42,253 bases of DNA from Atopobium sp. ICM42b. Lineage in GTDB: Bacteria > Actinomycetota > Coriobacteriia > Coriobacteriales > Atopobiaceae. Shown one piece after another: positions 34,463 to 42,231 of the stretch (position 1 is its first letter; each line of letters opens with the position of its first letter). The notes below the pieces were generated by a model that had not been told where the DNA came from, searched no databases, and worked only from the letters and a program-made list of their open reading frames with translations. Where the stretch lies: assembly GCA_000564995.1 (NCBI GenBank), contig JDFH01000016.1, positions 1 through 42,253 of the forward strand, read 5' to 3'. A program made the translations under genes and the position numbers.

Positions 34463-34518
34463 TCAAGCCTAGGAAATCGTTCAAGCCCTAGGAAATCGAT
34501 CAAGCCCTAGGAAATCAG
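34463..34518 (+). repeat. three 18/19-bp tandem repeats
   Basis: The unit TCAAGCCCTAGGAAATCGA occurs at 34463-34480 (one C shorter), 34481-34499 and 34500-34518. It contains the palindrome CCTAGG and ends exactly where the right repeat element begins. It lies in the 320-nt gap after the island gene, which otherwise holds only that element and 110 nt with nothing recognised. Confidence 0.85.
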
Positions 34519-34641
34519 AGCCTGAATAACTTACCAAGTCTGAGTAAAATCGCTCAGACTTGGTGAGAAAAACCGGCAAATCACTCAGACATGGTAAGAG
34601 AATCCGGCAAATCGTTCAGACATGATGTGATTTTCAGGCTC
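34518..34641 (-). repeat. 124-bp repeat element, right copy (inverted)
   Basis: It has the same 9-bp terminal inverted repeats as the left copy (GAGCCTGAA at 34518-34526, TTCAGGCTC at 34633-34641) and three 31-bp units in opposite orientation. Most positions match the reverse complement of 32947-33069. Its distal unit forms a perfect 12-bp stem ACCAAGTCTGAG (34533-34544)/CTCAGACTTGGT (34553-34564). Confidence 0.85.
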
Positions 34642-34752
34642 ACGCTCGGCGCACTCCAAGTGCGTCTTTCTCGCGAGAAACCTGGTGTACTCCAAGGTCT
34701 TCTCGCTGTGCACGCCCCACCGCACACGACAATAAAACCGCAGCTTAAACGC

Positions 34753-35196
34753 TTACTCAGCGGTAGGGTTGTCGGCGGGGGAGACGTGCATGTTGCCTTC
34801 GTTGCGGGCGATGTCCGCGAGCGTCTTGCTGTCCAGGAAACTGGAGGTCATGCGACCAAGGTCACGCCAAATGTTGATAGTGGTGCAGGACTCCATCTGG
34901 GGGCAGAGCGTAGTGTTTGTGCAGTTCAAGCAGCTAGCGGGTGCAAGATTACCCTCGGCTGCACGAAGAATCTCACCCAGCGTGTAGTCCTCGGGCTTGC
35001 GCGTGAGGCGATAGCCACCGCCCTTTCCACGCAGGCTCTCGACGTATCCAGCCTTGTGCATCAGCGCAATGACCTGCTCAAGGTACTTGCGCGAGATATT
35101 CTGGCGCTCGGAAACATCGCCCAGCGAGACCCAGCCGTCGTGAACGGCCAGGTCAGCCATTGCGCGAAGCGCGTACATTCCCTTTGTAGAGAACAT
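34753..35196 (-). CDS. Rrf2-family Fe-S-sensing transcriptional regulator
   Basis: A 147-residue winged-helix regulator of the IscR/SufR/Rrf2 type. The DNA-binding half is MFSTKGMYALRAMADLAVHDGWVSLGDVSERQNISRKYLEQVIALMHKAGYVESLRGKGGGYRLTR. The cluster-binding region CLNCTNTTLCPQMESC has four cysteines, so it probably holds an iron-sulfur cluster and senses Fe-S status. The start at 35196 (MFSTKG) gives the canonical family N-terminus; a GTG three codons upstream is possible. It is the last gene of the suf operon, 11 nt after sufU, an unusual distal position for the regulator. A palindrome at 40533-40556 ahead of sufC is its likely target. Confidence 0.9.
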   Translation of the reverse strand: MFSTKGMYALRAMADLAVHDGWVSLGDVSERQNISRKYLEQVIALMHKAGYVESLRGKGGGYRLTRKPEDYTLGEILRAAEGNLAPASCLNCTNTTLCPQMESCTTINIWRDLGRMTSSFLDSKTLADIARNEGNMHVSPADNPTAE

Positions 35197-35207
35197 TCCG
35201 GCCACGG

Positions 35208-35705
35208 TTACTCGCCGTCCTTGGCGCTCGCGGCGCCGTCCTCGGTGGTAGATGCGCCGGCTGCGGCAGAACCGCTGTTGTGAGCCTCGAGCATCTCCTC
35301 GAGCGTGTGCCATGCCAGCTCGGCACACTTAACGCGCGCAGGCATGTGTGCGATGTCGTGCAGAATGTTGGCGTCTTCCAGCTGGCCAAGCACGGCCTCG
35401 TCAGTCTCTTCTCCGCGAATCATGCGCCCAAAGAGTTTGCAGAGCTCAATAGCCTCTTCTGGAGTACGGTCAATCATCAGGTCGCTCATGATGTCGGCCG
35501 ACGCCTGAGAAATTGCGCATCCGCTGCCCACAAAAGCAGCCTCGGCAATCTTTCCGTCCTCAATACGCACGGAAAACGTCAGCTCATCGCCACAAGAAGG
35601 GTTAACACCCTCGTGGGAGACGGTTGGGTTGTCCATCTGATATTTGTAATCGGGGTGAGAAACGTGGTCCATAAACTCAGCGTTATACAGGTCGTTTGCT
35701 GCCAC
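35208..35705 (-). CDS. sufU: SufU, sulfur-transfer/Fe-S scaffold protein
   Basis: A 165-residue zinc-containing SufU that accepts persulfide from SufS. All zinc-site residues are visible: NPSCGDEL (Cys and Asp), GSGCAISQASADIM (Cys) and RVKCAELAW (Cys). The SufU-type insertion between the second and third cysteines (EEAIELCKLFGRMIRGEETDEAVLGQLEDANIL) distinguishes it from IscU. A ~25-residue Ala/Ser/Gly-rich tail is extra. The start is GTG with AAGGAG about nine nt upstream. It follows sufS by 18 nt. Confidence 0.94.
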   Translation of the reverse strand: MAANDLYNAEFMDHVSHPDYKYQMDNPTVSHEGVNPSCGDELTFSVRIEDGKIAEAAFVGSGCAISQASADIMSDLMIDRTPEEAIELCKLFGRMIRGEETDEAVLGQLEDANILHDIAHMPARVKCAELAWHTLEEMLEAHNSGSAAAGASTTEDGAASAKDGE

Positions 35706-35723
35706 TTATTTCAACTCCTTGTT

Positions 35724-36995
35724 TTATTTGTTGCTGACCGCACTGCCAAAGATCTTCCATACCTGGTTAAGACCCTCGATCAGCTGGTCAATGTCGTGTT
35801 TATCGTTGTAGAACGCAACGGATGCGCGGCAGGTGCTGGACTCGTGCAACTCAATCAGAAGCGGCTCGGCGCAGTGATGACCAGCGCGAATGCAAACGTT
35901 GTTCATGTCTAAGATGCTCGAGACGTCGTGTGGATGAACGCCGCGCACGTTAAACGCCACGGCACCCACGTGATTATGTCCCAGCTTAGAGCCAACGATG
36001 TCTACAAAGTCCAGTGTGCACAGCTGCTGCACCAAGTACCTGGCGAGAAGTTCTTCTCGCTTCTCGATTTTTGTCATATCCAAGCCGTTGAGGTATTCGA
36101 CAGCGGCGCCGGTAGCATAGATACCTGCAGCGTCCTGCGTGCCTGCCTCAAACTTCTCGGGAACAGGAGCCCAAACAGCGCTGGTTTCGGTGACGGAATC
36201 AATCATCTCGCCGCCGGTAAGGAACGGTGGCATGGCATCAAGCAGCTCAGCGCGACCCCAGAGCACGCCAATGCCCATAGGTCCACACATCTTGTGTGCC
36301 GAGAAGGCCAACAGGTCGCAGTCAAGATCATGCACGTTAATAGGGATGTGAGGTGCGGATTGGGCGGCGTCAACAACCATGTAGGCGCCCATAGTGTGTG
36401 CACGCTTGGCAATGTCCTTGATGTCATTGCGGGTGCCCAGTACGTTGGAGACGTGTGTGACAGACACAATTTTGGCACGCTCGGTAATCTTTGACGCAAT
36501 CTCTTCGGGTGTAATCTGGTACTGCGAATTCATGCGCAGGTACACCAGGTTAGCGCCGGTAGCTTTACAAATCTGCTGCCATGGGATGATATTGGAGTGG
36601 TGCTCCATAATGGAAATGACCACGTCATCGCCTGGCTTGAGTGCATAGCGGCCAAGGCTTGAAGCAACCAGATTAAGCGCCTCAGAAGTGTTGCGCGTAA
36701 AGATAATCTGCTGGCTTTCTGGCTTGCCGTTTTTATCGACAGCGCCAATGAACTTTGCAATCGAAGCGCGAGCTCCCTCGATAGCTGCGGTTGCTTCCAC
36801 ACTCCAACGGTACAATCCGCGTAGTGCGTTTGCGTTCATGGTCTCGTAGAAGCTAGACTGCGCCTCAATAACCGCGCGTGGGCGCTGAGAAGTAGCAGCG
36901 CTGTCCAAGTAAGCTACCTCGGGGTTTGCTGCCAGAATTGGAAAATCTGCCTTGTAAGGGTTATCGGTAATCTGAGCAACTTCTGCGTCGGTCAT
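35724..36995 (-). CDS. sufS: SufS cysteine desulfurase
   Basis: A 423-residue PLP enzyme (group II cysteine desulfurase) removing sulfur from L-cysteine as an enzyme-bound persulfide for Fe-S assembly. Motifs: MEHHSNIIPWQ, VVDAAQSAPH (PLP-binding Asp), FSAHKMCGPMG with the Schiff-base Lys, and IRAGHHCAEPLL with the catalytic Cys in the short SufS-type loop. Its ATG overlaps the sufD stop by one base (TAATG), indicating coupled translation. Around 36042-36060 the coding sequence carries the window octamer facing two further TTCTCG hexamers. Confidence 0.95.
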   Translation of the reverse strand: MTDAEVAQITDNPYKADFPILAANPEVAYLDSAATSQRPRAVIEAQSSFYETMNANALRGLYRWSVEATAAIEGARASIAKFIGAVDKNGKPESQQIIFTRNTSEALNLVASSLGRYALKPGDDVVISIMEHHSNIIPWQQICKATGANLVYLRMNSQYQITPEEIASKITERAKIVSVTHVSNVLGTRNDIKDIAKRAHTMGAYMVVDAAQSAPHIPINVHDLDCDLLAFSAHKMCGPMGIGVLWGRAELLDAMPPFLTGGEMIDSVTETSAVWAPVPEKFEAGTQDAAGIYATGAAVEYLNGLDMTKIEKREELLARYLVQQLCTLDFVDIVGSKLGHNHVGAVAFNVRGVHPHDVSSILDMNNVCIRAGHHCAEPLLIELHESSTCRASVAFYNDKHDIDQLIEGLNQVWKIFGSAVSNK

Positions 36996-38188
36996 TACGC
37001 GACACCACCTTTGCTGGAATCGGCTTCAGCGTCGGAATTCCTGCCATCACTGGCAGCCAGGGAATTGCCAGCTGCGTCGTCACTAGCTGCAGATCCGTCA
37101 TAGTCGTGAGCAATTTCTGCGCCCAGCTCAGCCTCGCAACGCTCAACAGCCACGCGGTGGGAAATCTCCTCAGGCGCGTTGATGATGGCGTCTTCAAAAA
37201 GAGCGCGTATAAACATCTGCTCAGCAGCCTGGTGAGAAAGTCCTCGAGCTGCAAGGTAATCAAGCTGCTCAGGGGAGACGGATCCGATAGTAGCGCCGTG
37301 GTTACCAGCAACGTCGTCTTCATCACAGAGAATAGCAGGCATGGTCTTGTTGACAACGTCGTCACCAAGAATCATGACCGTTTCAATCTCGTTGCCCTGG
37401 GCATCCTTTGCACCGCGGACAAGATCGATAGTTGCGCGAAGCGTCTTCTTAGCTGCCTCGTTAAGGACGCCGGACTCGGTGAGCAGCGCGCGCGTAGAGG
37501 TACCACGCATGCGTACCAGGTGGTTAATATCAAGCGTCTCTTCGTGAGTAGCGTGATAGCGATTGTTAAGGTCAAGGCGAGCTTGAGCGCCAACTAAGTT
37601 GGCGGTAAGGCCAAGACCGATGGTTGATCCACCCAGAGCGTACTGCTTAACGTCAACAGCAGCGTCCTGGTGAATCTCAAGGCCAACGCTTTCAAGGTGC
37701 TGCTGGCCCTCATTGACGCCAAGCATCTCAATAAGGTGCAGTTTTGCACCAGCCTCAACCACAATGCGGGTGAGCGCAGCGCTGGTTGGAAGCGCATCGT
37801 CGTTCGCGTCGCTGCCTGTAGGTGCGTCGCCGTCAACATCGCCTGCAAACGCTGCGATGACTACGGTAGCCTCGGCACCTTCGCGTACAATGATGCCGGT
37901 GTTAGCACACTGATTTTGAGCTGCAGAAACAGCAACAACAATAGGCTCATCTCGCTTGGTACGAGCGGGAACGTTGTAGAAATCAGACTTGAATGCCTGT
38001 GACTCTACGTAGTCAGTAACCTCTTGGCCCATTCCACACTCAATGCGCTCAAAAAGGCGAGGCAGAGGCAGGTAGACTTTGCCTGCGTCAGCGTGATTAG
38101 GGACGGTAACTGACAGTGAGTTTGCGCGTAGACGGTTCCATGTCTGAGCTGCAGGAACGTTGGCGCGATTAATCAAAACGTTATCCAT
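36995..38188 (-). CDS. sufD: SufD-like subunit of the SufBCD scaffold
   Basis: A 397-residue SufB/SufD-family beta-helix protein, shorter and more diverged than SufB. Family landmarks are YALGGSTIGLGLTANLVGAQARLDLNNRYHA, the core-helix strand HLVRMRGTSTRALLTESGVL, and the C-terminal GATIGSVSPEQLDYLAARGLSHQAAEQMFIRALFEDAI. It partners SufB and SufC in de novo cluster assembly. An acidic, Ser/Ala-rich tail of about 35 residues is additional and probably disordered. Start and stop overlap its neighbours by one base on each side. Confidence 0.92.
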   Translation of the reverse strand: MDNVLINRANVPAAQTWNRLRANSLSVTVPNHADAGKVYLPLPRLFERIECGMGQEVTDYVESQAFKSDFYNVPARTKRDEPIVVAVSAAQNQCANTGIIVREGAEATVVIAAFAGDVDGDAPTGSDANDDALPTSAALTRIVVEAGAKLHLIEMLGVNEGQQHLESVGLEIHQDAAVDVKQYALGGSTIGLGLTANLVGAQARLDLNNRYHATHEETLDINHLVRMRGTSTRALLTESGVLNEAAKKTLRATIDLVRGAKDAQGNEIETVMILGDDVVNKTMPAILCDEDDVAGNHGATIGSVSPEQLDYLAARGLSHQAAEQMFIRALFEDAIINAPEEISHRVAVERCEAELGAEIAHDYDGSAASDDAAGNSLAASDGRNSDAEADSSKGGVA

Positions 38189-39606
38189 TAACCAATCGCT
38201 CCTTCCATCTCAAGTTTAATCAGGTTGTTCATCTCAACGGCGTACTCCATTGGGAGCTCCTTTGAGACAGGGTTTGCAAATCCGTTTACTACCATGGTGC
38301 GAGCCTCAGCCTCAGAGCAGCCGCGGCTCATCAGGTACAAAACGGTGTCGTCAGAAATGCGGCCAATAGTTGCCTCGTGGCCAATCTGAGCAGTTGCATT
38401 GCGGACATCCATCTCTGGGATGGTGTCGGAACGGCTGATGTTATCCAGCATCAGAGACTGGCACGAGAATGCCACGCGAGCGTTTTCTGCCTTGCGTCCA
38501 ACGGTAACTGTAGAGCGGAAGGTATTGACGCCACCGTCCTTGGAGATGGACTTAGTGTCAACGTTTGCTGAGTTATTGGAGCCGTTGATGATCACCTTGC
38601 AGCCCGTGTCTAGGTCCTGCGTAGCGCCTGCAAACGTAATACCAGTGAACTCGCAGTTAGAAGAATCGCCGTTCATGATCGTAGAAGGATAGAGGTAGGA
38701 AACGTGGCTTCCAAAAGAGCCCGAGACCCACTCCATCTTTGCATTGCTGCCAATAATGGCGCGCTTGGTGTTGAGGTTGTACATGTTCTTGGACCAGTTT
38801 TCGATGGTCGAGTAGCGCAGACGAGCGCCGTCCTTAACAAAGAGCTCAACAGCCCCTGCATGGAGGTTTGCTGCATAGTACTTAGGTGCGGAGCAGCCCT
38901 CAATAAAGTGCAGGTCAGCACCTTCCTCAACAATAATAAGCGTGTGCTCAAACTGGCCAGCACCCTGAGCGTTCAGTCTGAAGTAACTCTGAAGTGGGTA
39001 GTCCAGAGTGACGTTTTTTGGCACATAAACAAAAGAACCGCCAGACCACACGGCATAGTGTAGAGCCGCAAACTTGTGGTCTGAAGGAGGAATCAGTTTG
39101 CCAAAGTACTCTTTAACAACAGGCTCCCACTGTGGATCATGTAGAGCATCCTCAATAGTGGTGTAAATAACACCCTGCTCAGCAACTTCCTCACGCATGT
39201 TGTGATAGACAATCTCAGAATCGTACTGAGCACCAACACCAGCAAGGCTCTCTGCCTCTGCCTGTGGAATGCCCAAACGATCAAAGGTATCCCTAATATC
39301 CTCAGGTACGTCGTCCCAGCTATTTGCCTGCTGAGTCTTTGGCGAGACATACGTGGAGATATGATTCAAATCCAGACCTGCAATAGAAGGTCCCCAGTTG
39401 GTAGCCATCTGGCGCTGGTGATAGGTTTCCAGAGCCGACAACCTCATTTGGAGCATCCACTCGGGCTCTTCTTTTTTCTTGGAAATAGCACGCACAATTT
39501 CTGGCGTAAGGCCATCATCGTAGCGCTCGTAACCCTCTTCGGACTTGGTGAAGTCGTAGAGCGAGCGGTCTACGTCAGCGACCTCAGATCGCTTCTTCTC
39601 GCTCAC
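38188..39606 (-). CDS. sufB: SufB, Fe-S cluster assembly scaffold
   Basis: A 472-residue scaffold subunit on which nascent clusters form. It has the typical N-terminal helical part (ISKKKEEPEWMLQMRLSALETY), then the beta-helix with VPKNVTLDYPLQSYFRLNAQGAGQFEHTLIIVEEGA and DLHFIEGCSAP. The conserved cysteine is in VAFSCQSLMLDN and the Glu in GHEATIGRISDDTVLYLMSRG. Its GTG start shares one base with the sufC stop, and its stop overlaps the sufD ATG. Length matches the family. Confidence 0.96.
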   Translation of the reverse strand: MSEKKRSEVADVDRSLYDFTKSEEGYERYDDGLTPEIVRAISKKKEEPEWMLQMRLSALETYHQRQMATNWGPSIAGLDLNHISTYVSPKTQQANSWDDVPEDIRDTFDRLGIPQAEAESLAGVGAQYDSEIVYHNMREEVAEQGVIYTTIEDALHDPQWEPVVKEYFGKLIPPSDHKFAALHYAVWSGGSFVYVPKNVTLDYPLQSYFRLNAQGAGQFEHTLIIVEEGADLHFIEGCSAPKYYAANLHAGAVELFVKDGARLRYSTIENWSKNMYNLNTKRAIIGSNAKMEWVSGSFGSHVSYLYPSTIMNGDSSNCEFTGITFAGATQDLDTGCKVIINGSNNSANVDTKSISKDGGVNTFRSTVTVGRKAENARVAFSCQSLMLDNISRSDTIPEMDVRNATAQIGHEATIGRISDDTVLYLMSRGCSEAEARTMVVNGFANPVSKELPMEYAVEMNNLIKLEMEGAIG

Positions 39607-40373
39607 TAGTTAGCACCGCCCTCATCAGTCTGGCTCTCAAAACGCTCAAAGCCCTCGTGGTCAATCTGGTTGATAAGGTCAGCAGGACCGTCTGCTACCA
39701 GGTGACCCTTAACCATAACGTGAGTGCGGTCAATCTCAAGGCGCTCAAGAATGCGGGTGTTGTGAGTAATGATGAGCAGAGAGCCGCCGCAGGTCTCGCG
39801 ATAAGCCTGAATGCCTTTTGAGACAACGGAGAGCGCGTCAACGTCCAGGCCAGAGTCTGTCTCGTCGAGAATGGCAAGCTTAGGTTGAAGCAGCAGAAGC
39901 TGGAGCATTTCAACCTTTTTCTTCTCGCCACCAGAGAAGCCAACGTTAAGCTCACGCATCAAGAAGCCCTGGTCAAGCTCAAGGTGATCAGAAATCTGAC
40001 CAACACGCTGACGGAACTGACGAGCAGTCATCTTAAGCTCAGGGCGCATCTGTGTAATGGTACGCAGGAATGAATAAAGAGGAACGCCAGGAACCTCAAC
40101 AGGTGCCTGGTAGGAGAGGAAGATGCCCGCAAGGGAGCGCTTATCTGCAGTAAGCTCAGTTACATCCTCGCCGTTAAAGATAAGGGAGCCATCGGTAATC
40201 TTATAGGTAGGATCACCCATAATGACGCGGCCAAGTGTTGATTTACCTGCGCCGTTAGGTCCCATCAGAACGTGAGCCTGGCCATCACCAATGCTCAGAT
40301 CAATTGAATGCAGGATGGATTTCTCCTCGGTACCTGCAGAAATTCCGTTCACACGGAGTAGCTCAGTTGCCAT
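39606..40373 (-). CDS. sufC: SufC, Fe-S assembly ATPase
   Basis: A 255-residue ABC-type ATPase: Walker A MGPNGAGKST, the SufC-specific IFLSYQAPVEVPGV Q-loop region, signature VGFSGGEKKKVEM, Walker B LAILDETDSGLDVDAL and H-loop IITHN. It drives conformational change in SufB-SufD. The start was set at 40373 (MATELLRV), with GGAGAGAG five nt upstream; the frame runs 27 codons further without a site. It is first in the sufCBDSU-rrf2 operon, whose predicted operator/promoter lies 160-190 nt upstream. Confidence 0.96.
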   Translation of the reverse strand: MATELLRVNGISAGTEEKSILHSIDLSIGDGQAHVLMGPNGAGKSTLGRVIMGDPTYKITDGSLIFNGEDVTELTADKRSLAGIFLSYQAPVEVPGVPLYSFLRTITQMRPELKMTARQFRQRVGQISDHLELDQGFLMRELNVGFSGGEKKKVEMLQLLLLQPKLAILDETDSGLDVDALSVVSKGIQAYRETCGGSLLIITHNTRILERLEIDRTHVMVKGHLVADGPADLINQIDHEGFERFESQTDEGGAN

Positions 40374-40707
40374 AAATCTCTCTCCAAATATCTCTACGTG
40401 CAAGCACGTGATACGTTTGTGACTAGCAAGTTTGGGCAGCTCTAGAGCGAGCAAAACCTTGTGCTAGTGCGGTTTTGTGGCAAAGACAAACGCCAATGTC
40501 ACCGATGTTTTTGTCATACCCCAAAATCCGCTAATTCATACTAATTGGTAGGAATTAAAAAGCAACCCTCACATAAGCACTTTTTCACGTTTTCTAGAAA
40601 ATAATCGGATTTTTTCATAGGTTTCAAAAGTTATAAAAGCTTTTCTGCGCCAGAGCTGTCTCTCATGGGTAAACTAGAAACATCTATGTTTGTAACAAGG
40701 AGGATTC
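40374..40707. other. 334-nt divergent intergenic region, sufC/hisS
   Basis: It holds the sufC leader of about 150 nt, an AT-rich central block with the palindrome at 40533-40556, and the hisS promoter region ending in AAGGAGG. A T-box leader was looked for on the hisS side and not found: there is no specifier stem and no GGGTGG antiterminator box. Confidence 0.6.
40533..40556. promoter_or_regulatory. putative Rrf2 operator at the suf promoter
   Basis: A 24-bp imperfect palindrome with 20 of 24 positions symmetric: AATTCATAC on the left, GTAGGAATT on the right, and TAATTG between. On the sufC strand it contains a -10-like TATGAAT, with TTGCTT about 19 nt upstream, so a bound repressor would occlude the promoter. 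The dyad size fits Rrf2/IscR-type operators; the link to the Rrf2 gene is inference. Confidence 0.45.
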
Positions 40708-42018
40708 ATGGGTCAGAGAATTCAAGGTACCGAAGATCTTTACGGCGGCTATATGCGCTCTTGGGAGCATATGCAAGATGTTGCCCGCCATCTGTTTGGT
40801 ACTTATGGCTTTGACCGCATTGAGACACCTGCACTTGAGCAGGTAGATACCTTTGTTCACGGTATTGGTGAGTCAACCGATGTCGTACGTAAAGAAATGT
40901 TCCGCGTTTTTTCAGGCGCGCTACTTGATGATTTGCTGGCTGCCGGCAATGAGTCCGGTCTTAAGCCTCGTCAGCGTATGGCTATGCGTCCTGAGGGAAC
41001 TGCTGGTGTGGTCCGCGCTGCCGTTGAGCACAACTTTGTGCCACAGGGAGGAACTCCTGCAAAACTTTGGTACGCCGAGTCAATGTTCAGAGGAGAGCGT
41101 CCTCAGAAAGGCCGTCTGCGCCAGTTCCACCAGGTAGGTGTCGAGTGGCTTGGAGCCTCTGATCCAGCTGCCGATGCAGAGTCCATCATCATGTTGATAA
41201 AGTTTTACGAGCAGATGGGTTTCTCGCCAGCTGATATGAAGCTCATGATTAACTCCATGGGTGATGCGGAGTGCCGTCCTGCATATCGCGAGAAGGTCAA
41301 GCAGTTCATTCTTGATCACAAGGATGAGATGTGTGAGGACTGTCTTGAGCGTGCAGAGATCAATCCGCTTCGTGCGTTTGACTGCAAAAACGAGAGTTGT
41401 CATGCGGTCATGAAGGACGCTCCACTGATTTCTGACAACCTGTGTGATGATTGTCGTGCTCACTATGAGCAGGTCAAGGCGTATCTGGATGCTGCGGGTA
41501 TTTCATACGTTGAGGATCCAACACTTGTTCGTGGCCTGGATTACTACACGCGTACCGTCTTTGAGGTAGAGATTCCAAACGCTGGTGTTGGCGCCATTGG
41601 CGGCGGCGGTCGTTATGACGGTCTTGTTGAGCTTGAAGGTGGAAAGCCAACTCCAGGTGTCGGTTTTGCTGTTGGTTTTGAGCGCATTATGCTTGCGCTG
41701 GAGGCTCTTGGTGTTGCAGCCGAGCCAGCAGCTCCAAGCTGTGTTTATGTTGCCTGCGCAGGTGCTGAGCAGGCTCCTGTTGTATTTGATGCTGTGCTGG
41801 CGCTACGTGAGGCTGGCATTAGATGTGAGGCTGATCGCACTGGTCGTTCGCTGAAGGCTCAGTTTAAGCAGGCAGATAAGATGGGTGCAACGCTTTGTGT
41901 GGTTATTGGTCCAGATGAGGTTGAAGCTGGTGCGGTAACCCTTCGTGATATGGAGTCTCACGAGCAGGTACAGGTGCCTGCTAACCAGCTTGTTGCTGAG
42001 GTTAAAGCAAGACAGTAA
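40708..42018 (+). CDS. hisS: histidine-tRNA ligase
   Basis: A 436-residue class II aminoacyl-tRNA synthetase charging tRNA-His. Class II motif 1 region RIETPALEQVDTF, then RPEGTAGVVRA, motif 2 YAESMFRGERPQKGRLRQFHQVGVEWLG, the His-specific signatures GLDYYTRTVFEV and GGGRYDGLVE, and motif 3 VGFAVGFERIMLAL are all present. The C-terminal anticodon-binding domain is intact (CVYVACAGAEQAPVVFDAVLALREAGI, DRTGRSLKAQFKQADKMGA). AAGGAGG precedes the ATG. It is complete; a REP-like hairpin follows 36 nt after the stop. Confidence 0.97.
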   Translation: MGQRIQGTEDLYGGYMRSWEHMQDVARHLFGTYGFDRIETPALEQVDTFVHGIGESTDVVRKEMFRVFSGALLDDLLAAGNESGLKPRQRMAMRPEGTAGVVRAAVEHNFVPQGGTPAKLWYAESMFRGERPQKGRLRQFHQVGVEWLGASDPAADAESIIMLIKFYEQMGFSPADMKLMINSMGDAECRPAYREKVKQFILDHKDEMCEDCLERAEINPLRAFDCKNESCHAVMKDAPLISDNLCDDCRAHYEQVKAYLDAAGISYVEDPTLVRGLDYYTRTVFEVEIPNAGVGAIGGGGRYDGLVELEGGKPTPGVGFAVGFERIMLALEALGVAAEPAAPSCVYVACAGAEQAPVVFDAVLALREAGIRCEADRTGRSLKAQFKQADKMGATLCVVIGPDEVEAGAVTLRDMESHEQVQVPANQLVAEVKARQ

Positions 42019-42054
42019 CAGCTAATAGTTTCGATTCCTGAAACCTCTCATGTT

Positions 42055-42098
42055 GAACTGCCTCCCATTTCTTGGACACGAGAAATAGGAGGCAGTTC
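42055..42098 (+). repeat. REP-like hairpin downstream of hisS
   Basis: GAACTGCCTCCCATTTCTT (42055-42073), loop GGACACG, and a complementary arm to 42098 with one mismatch. This is the same element as 80-119 with a slightly changed loop and arm, in the same orientation relative to the upstream gene. No T-tract follows. Confidence 0.8.
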
Positions 42099-42100
42099 AA

Positions 42101-42231
42101 AACACACCTAAGTCGGATAATCTGTTAAAAAGACGTATACATGACGCAGAAATTGTCACAAACATGCAGATTATCGTCATTAGATGTGTAAAATGCCCGC
42201 ATCTGAGCAGATTATCTGACTTAGGTGTGTT
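42101..42231. repeat. 131-bp element with 24-bp terminal inverted repeats
   Basis: The arms at 42101-42124 and 42208-42231 begin AACACACCTAAGTC and match in 23 of 24 positions. The interior has degenerate GCAGAWWWTRTC motifs (about 42146, 42165, 42207 and again at 42240 outside the right arm). It is noncoding and possibly MITE-like. With the hairpin before it, it fills the stretch after hisS to the window end. Confidence 0.75.

Noticed and set aside
34591..35283. Open frame of 230 codons on plus strand
   Set aside because: It starts inside the repeat element and is antisense to the Rrf2 regulator and the end of sufU.
40560..40707. T-box leader for hisS
   Set aside because: The leader is short and lacks the conserved antiterminator box and any specifier-loop structure.
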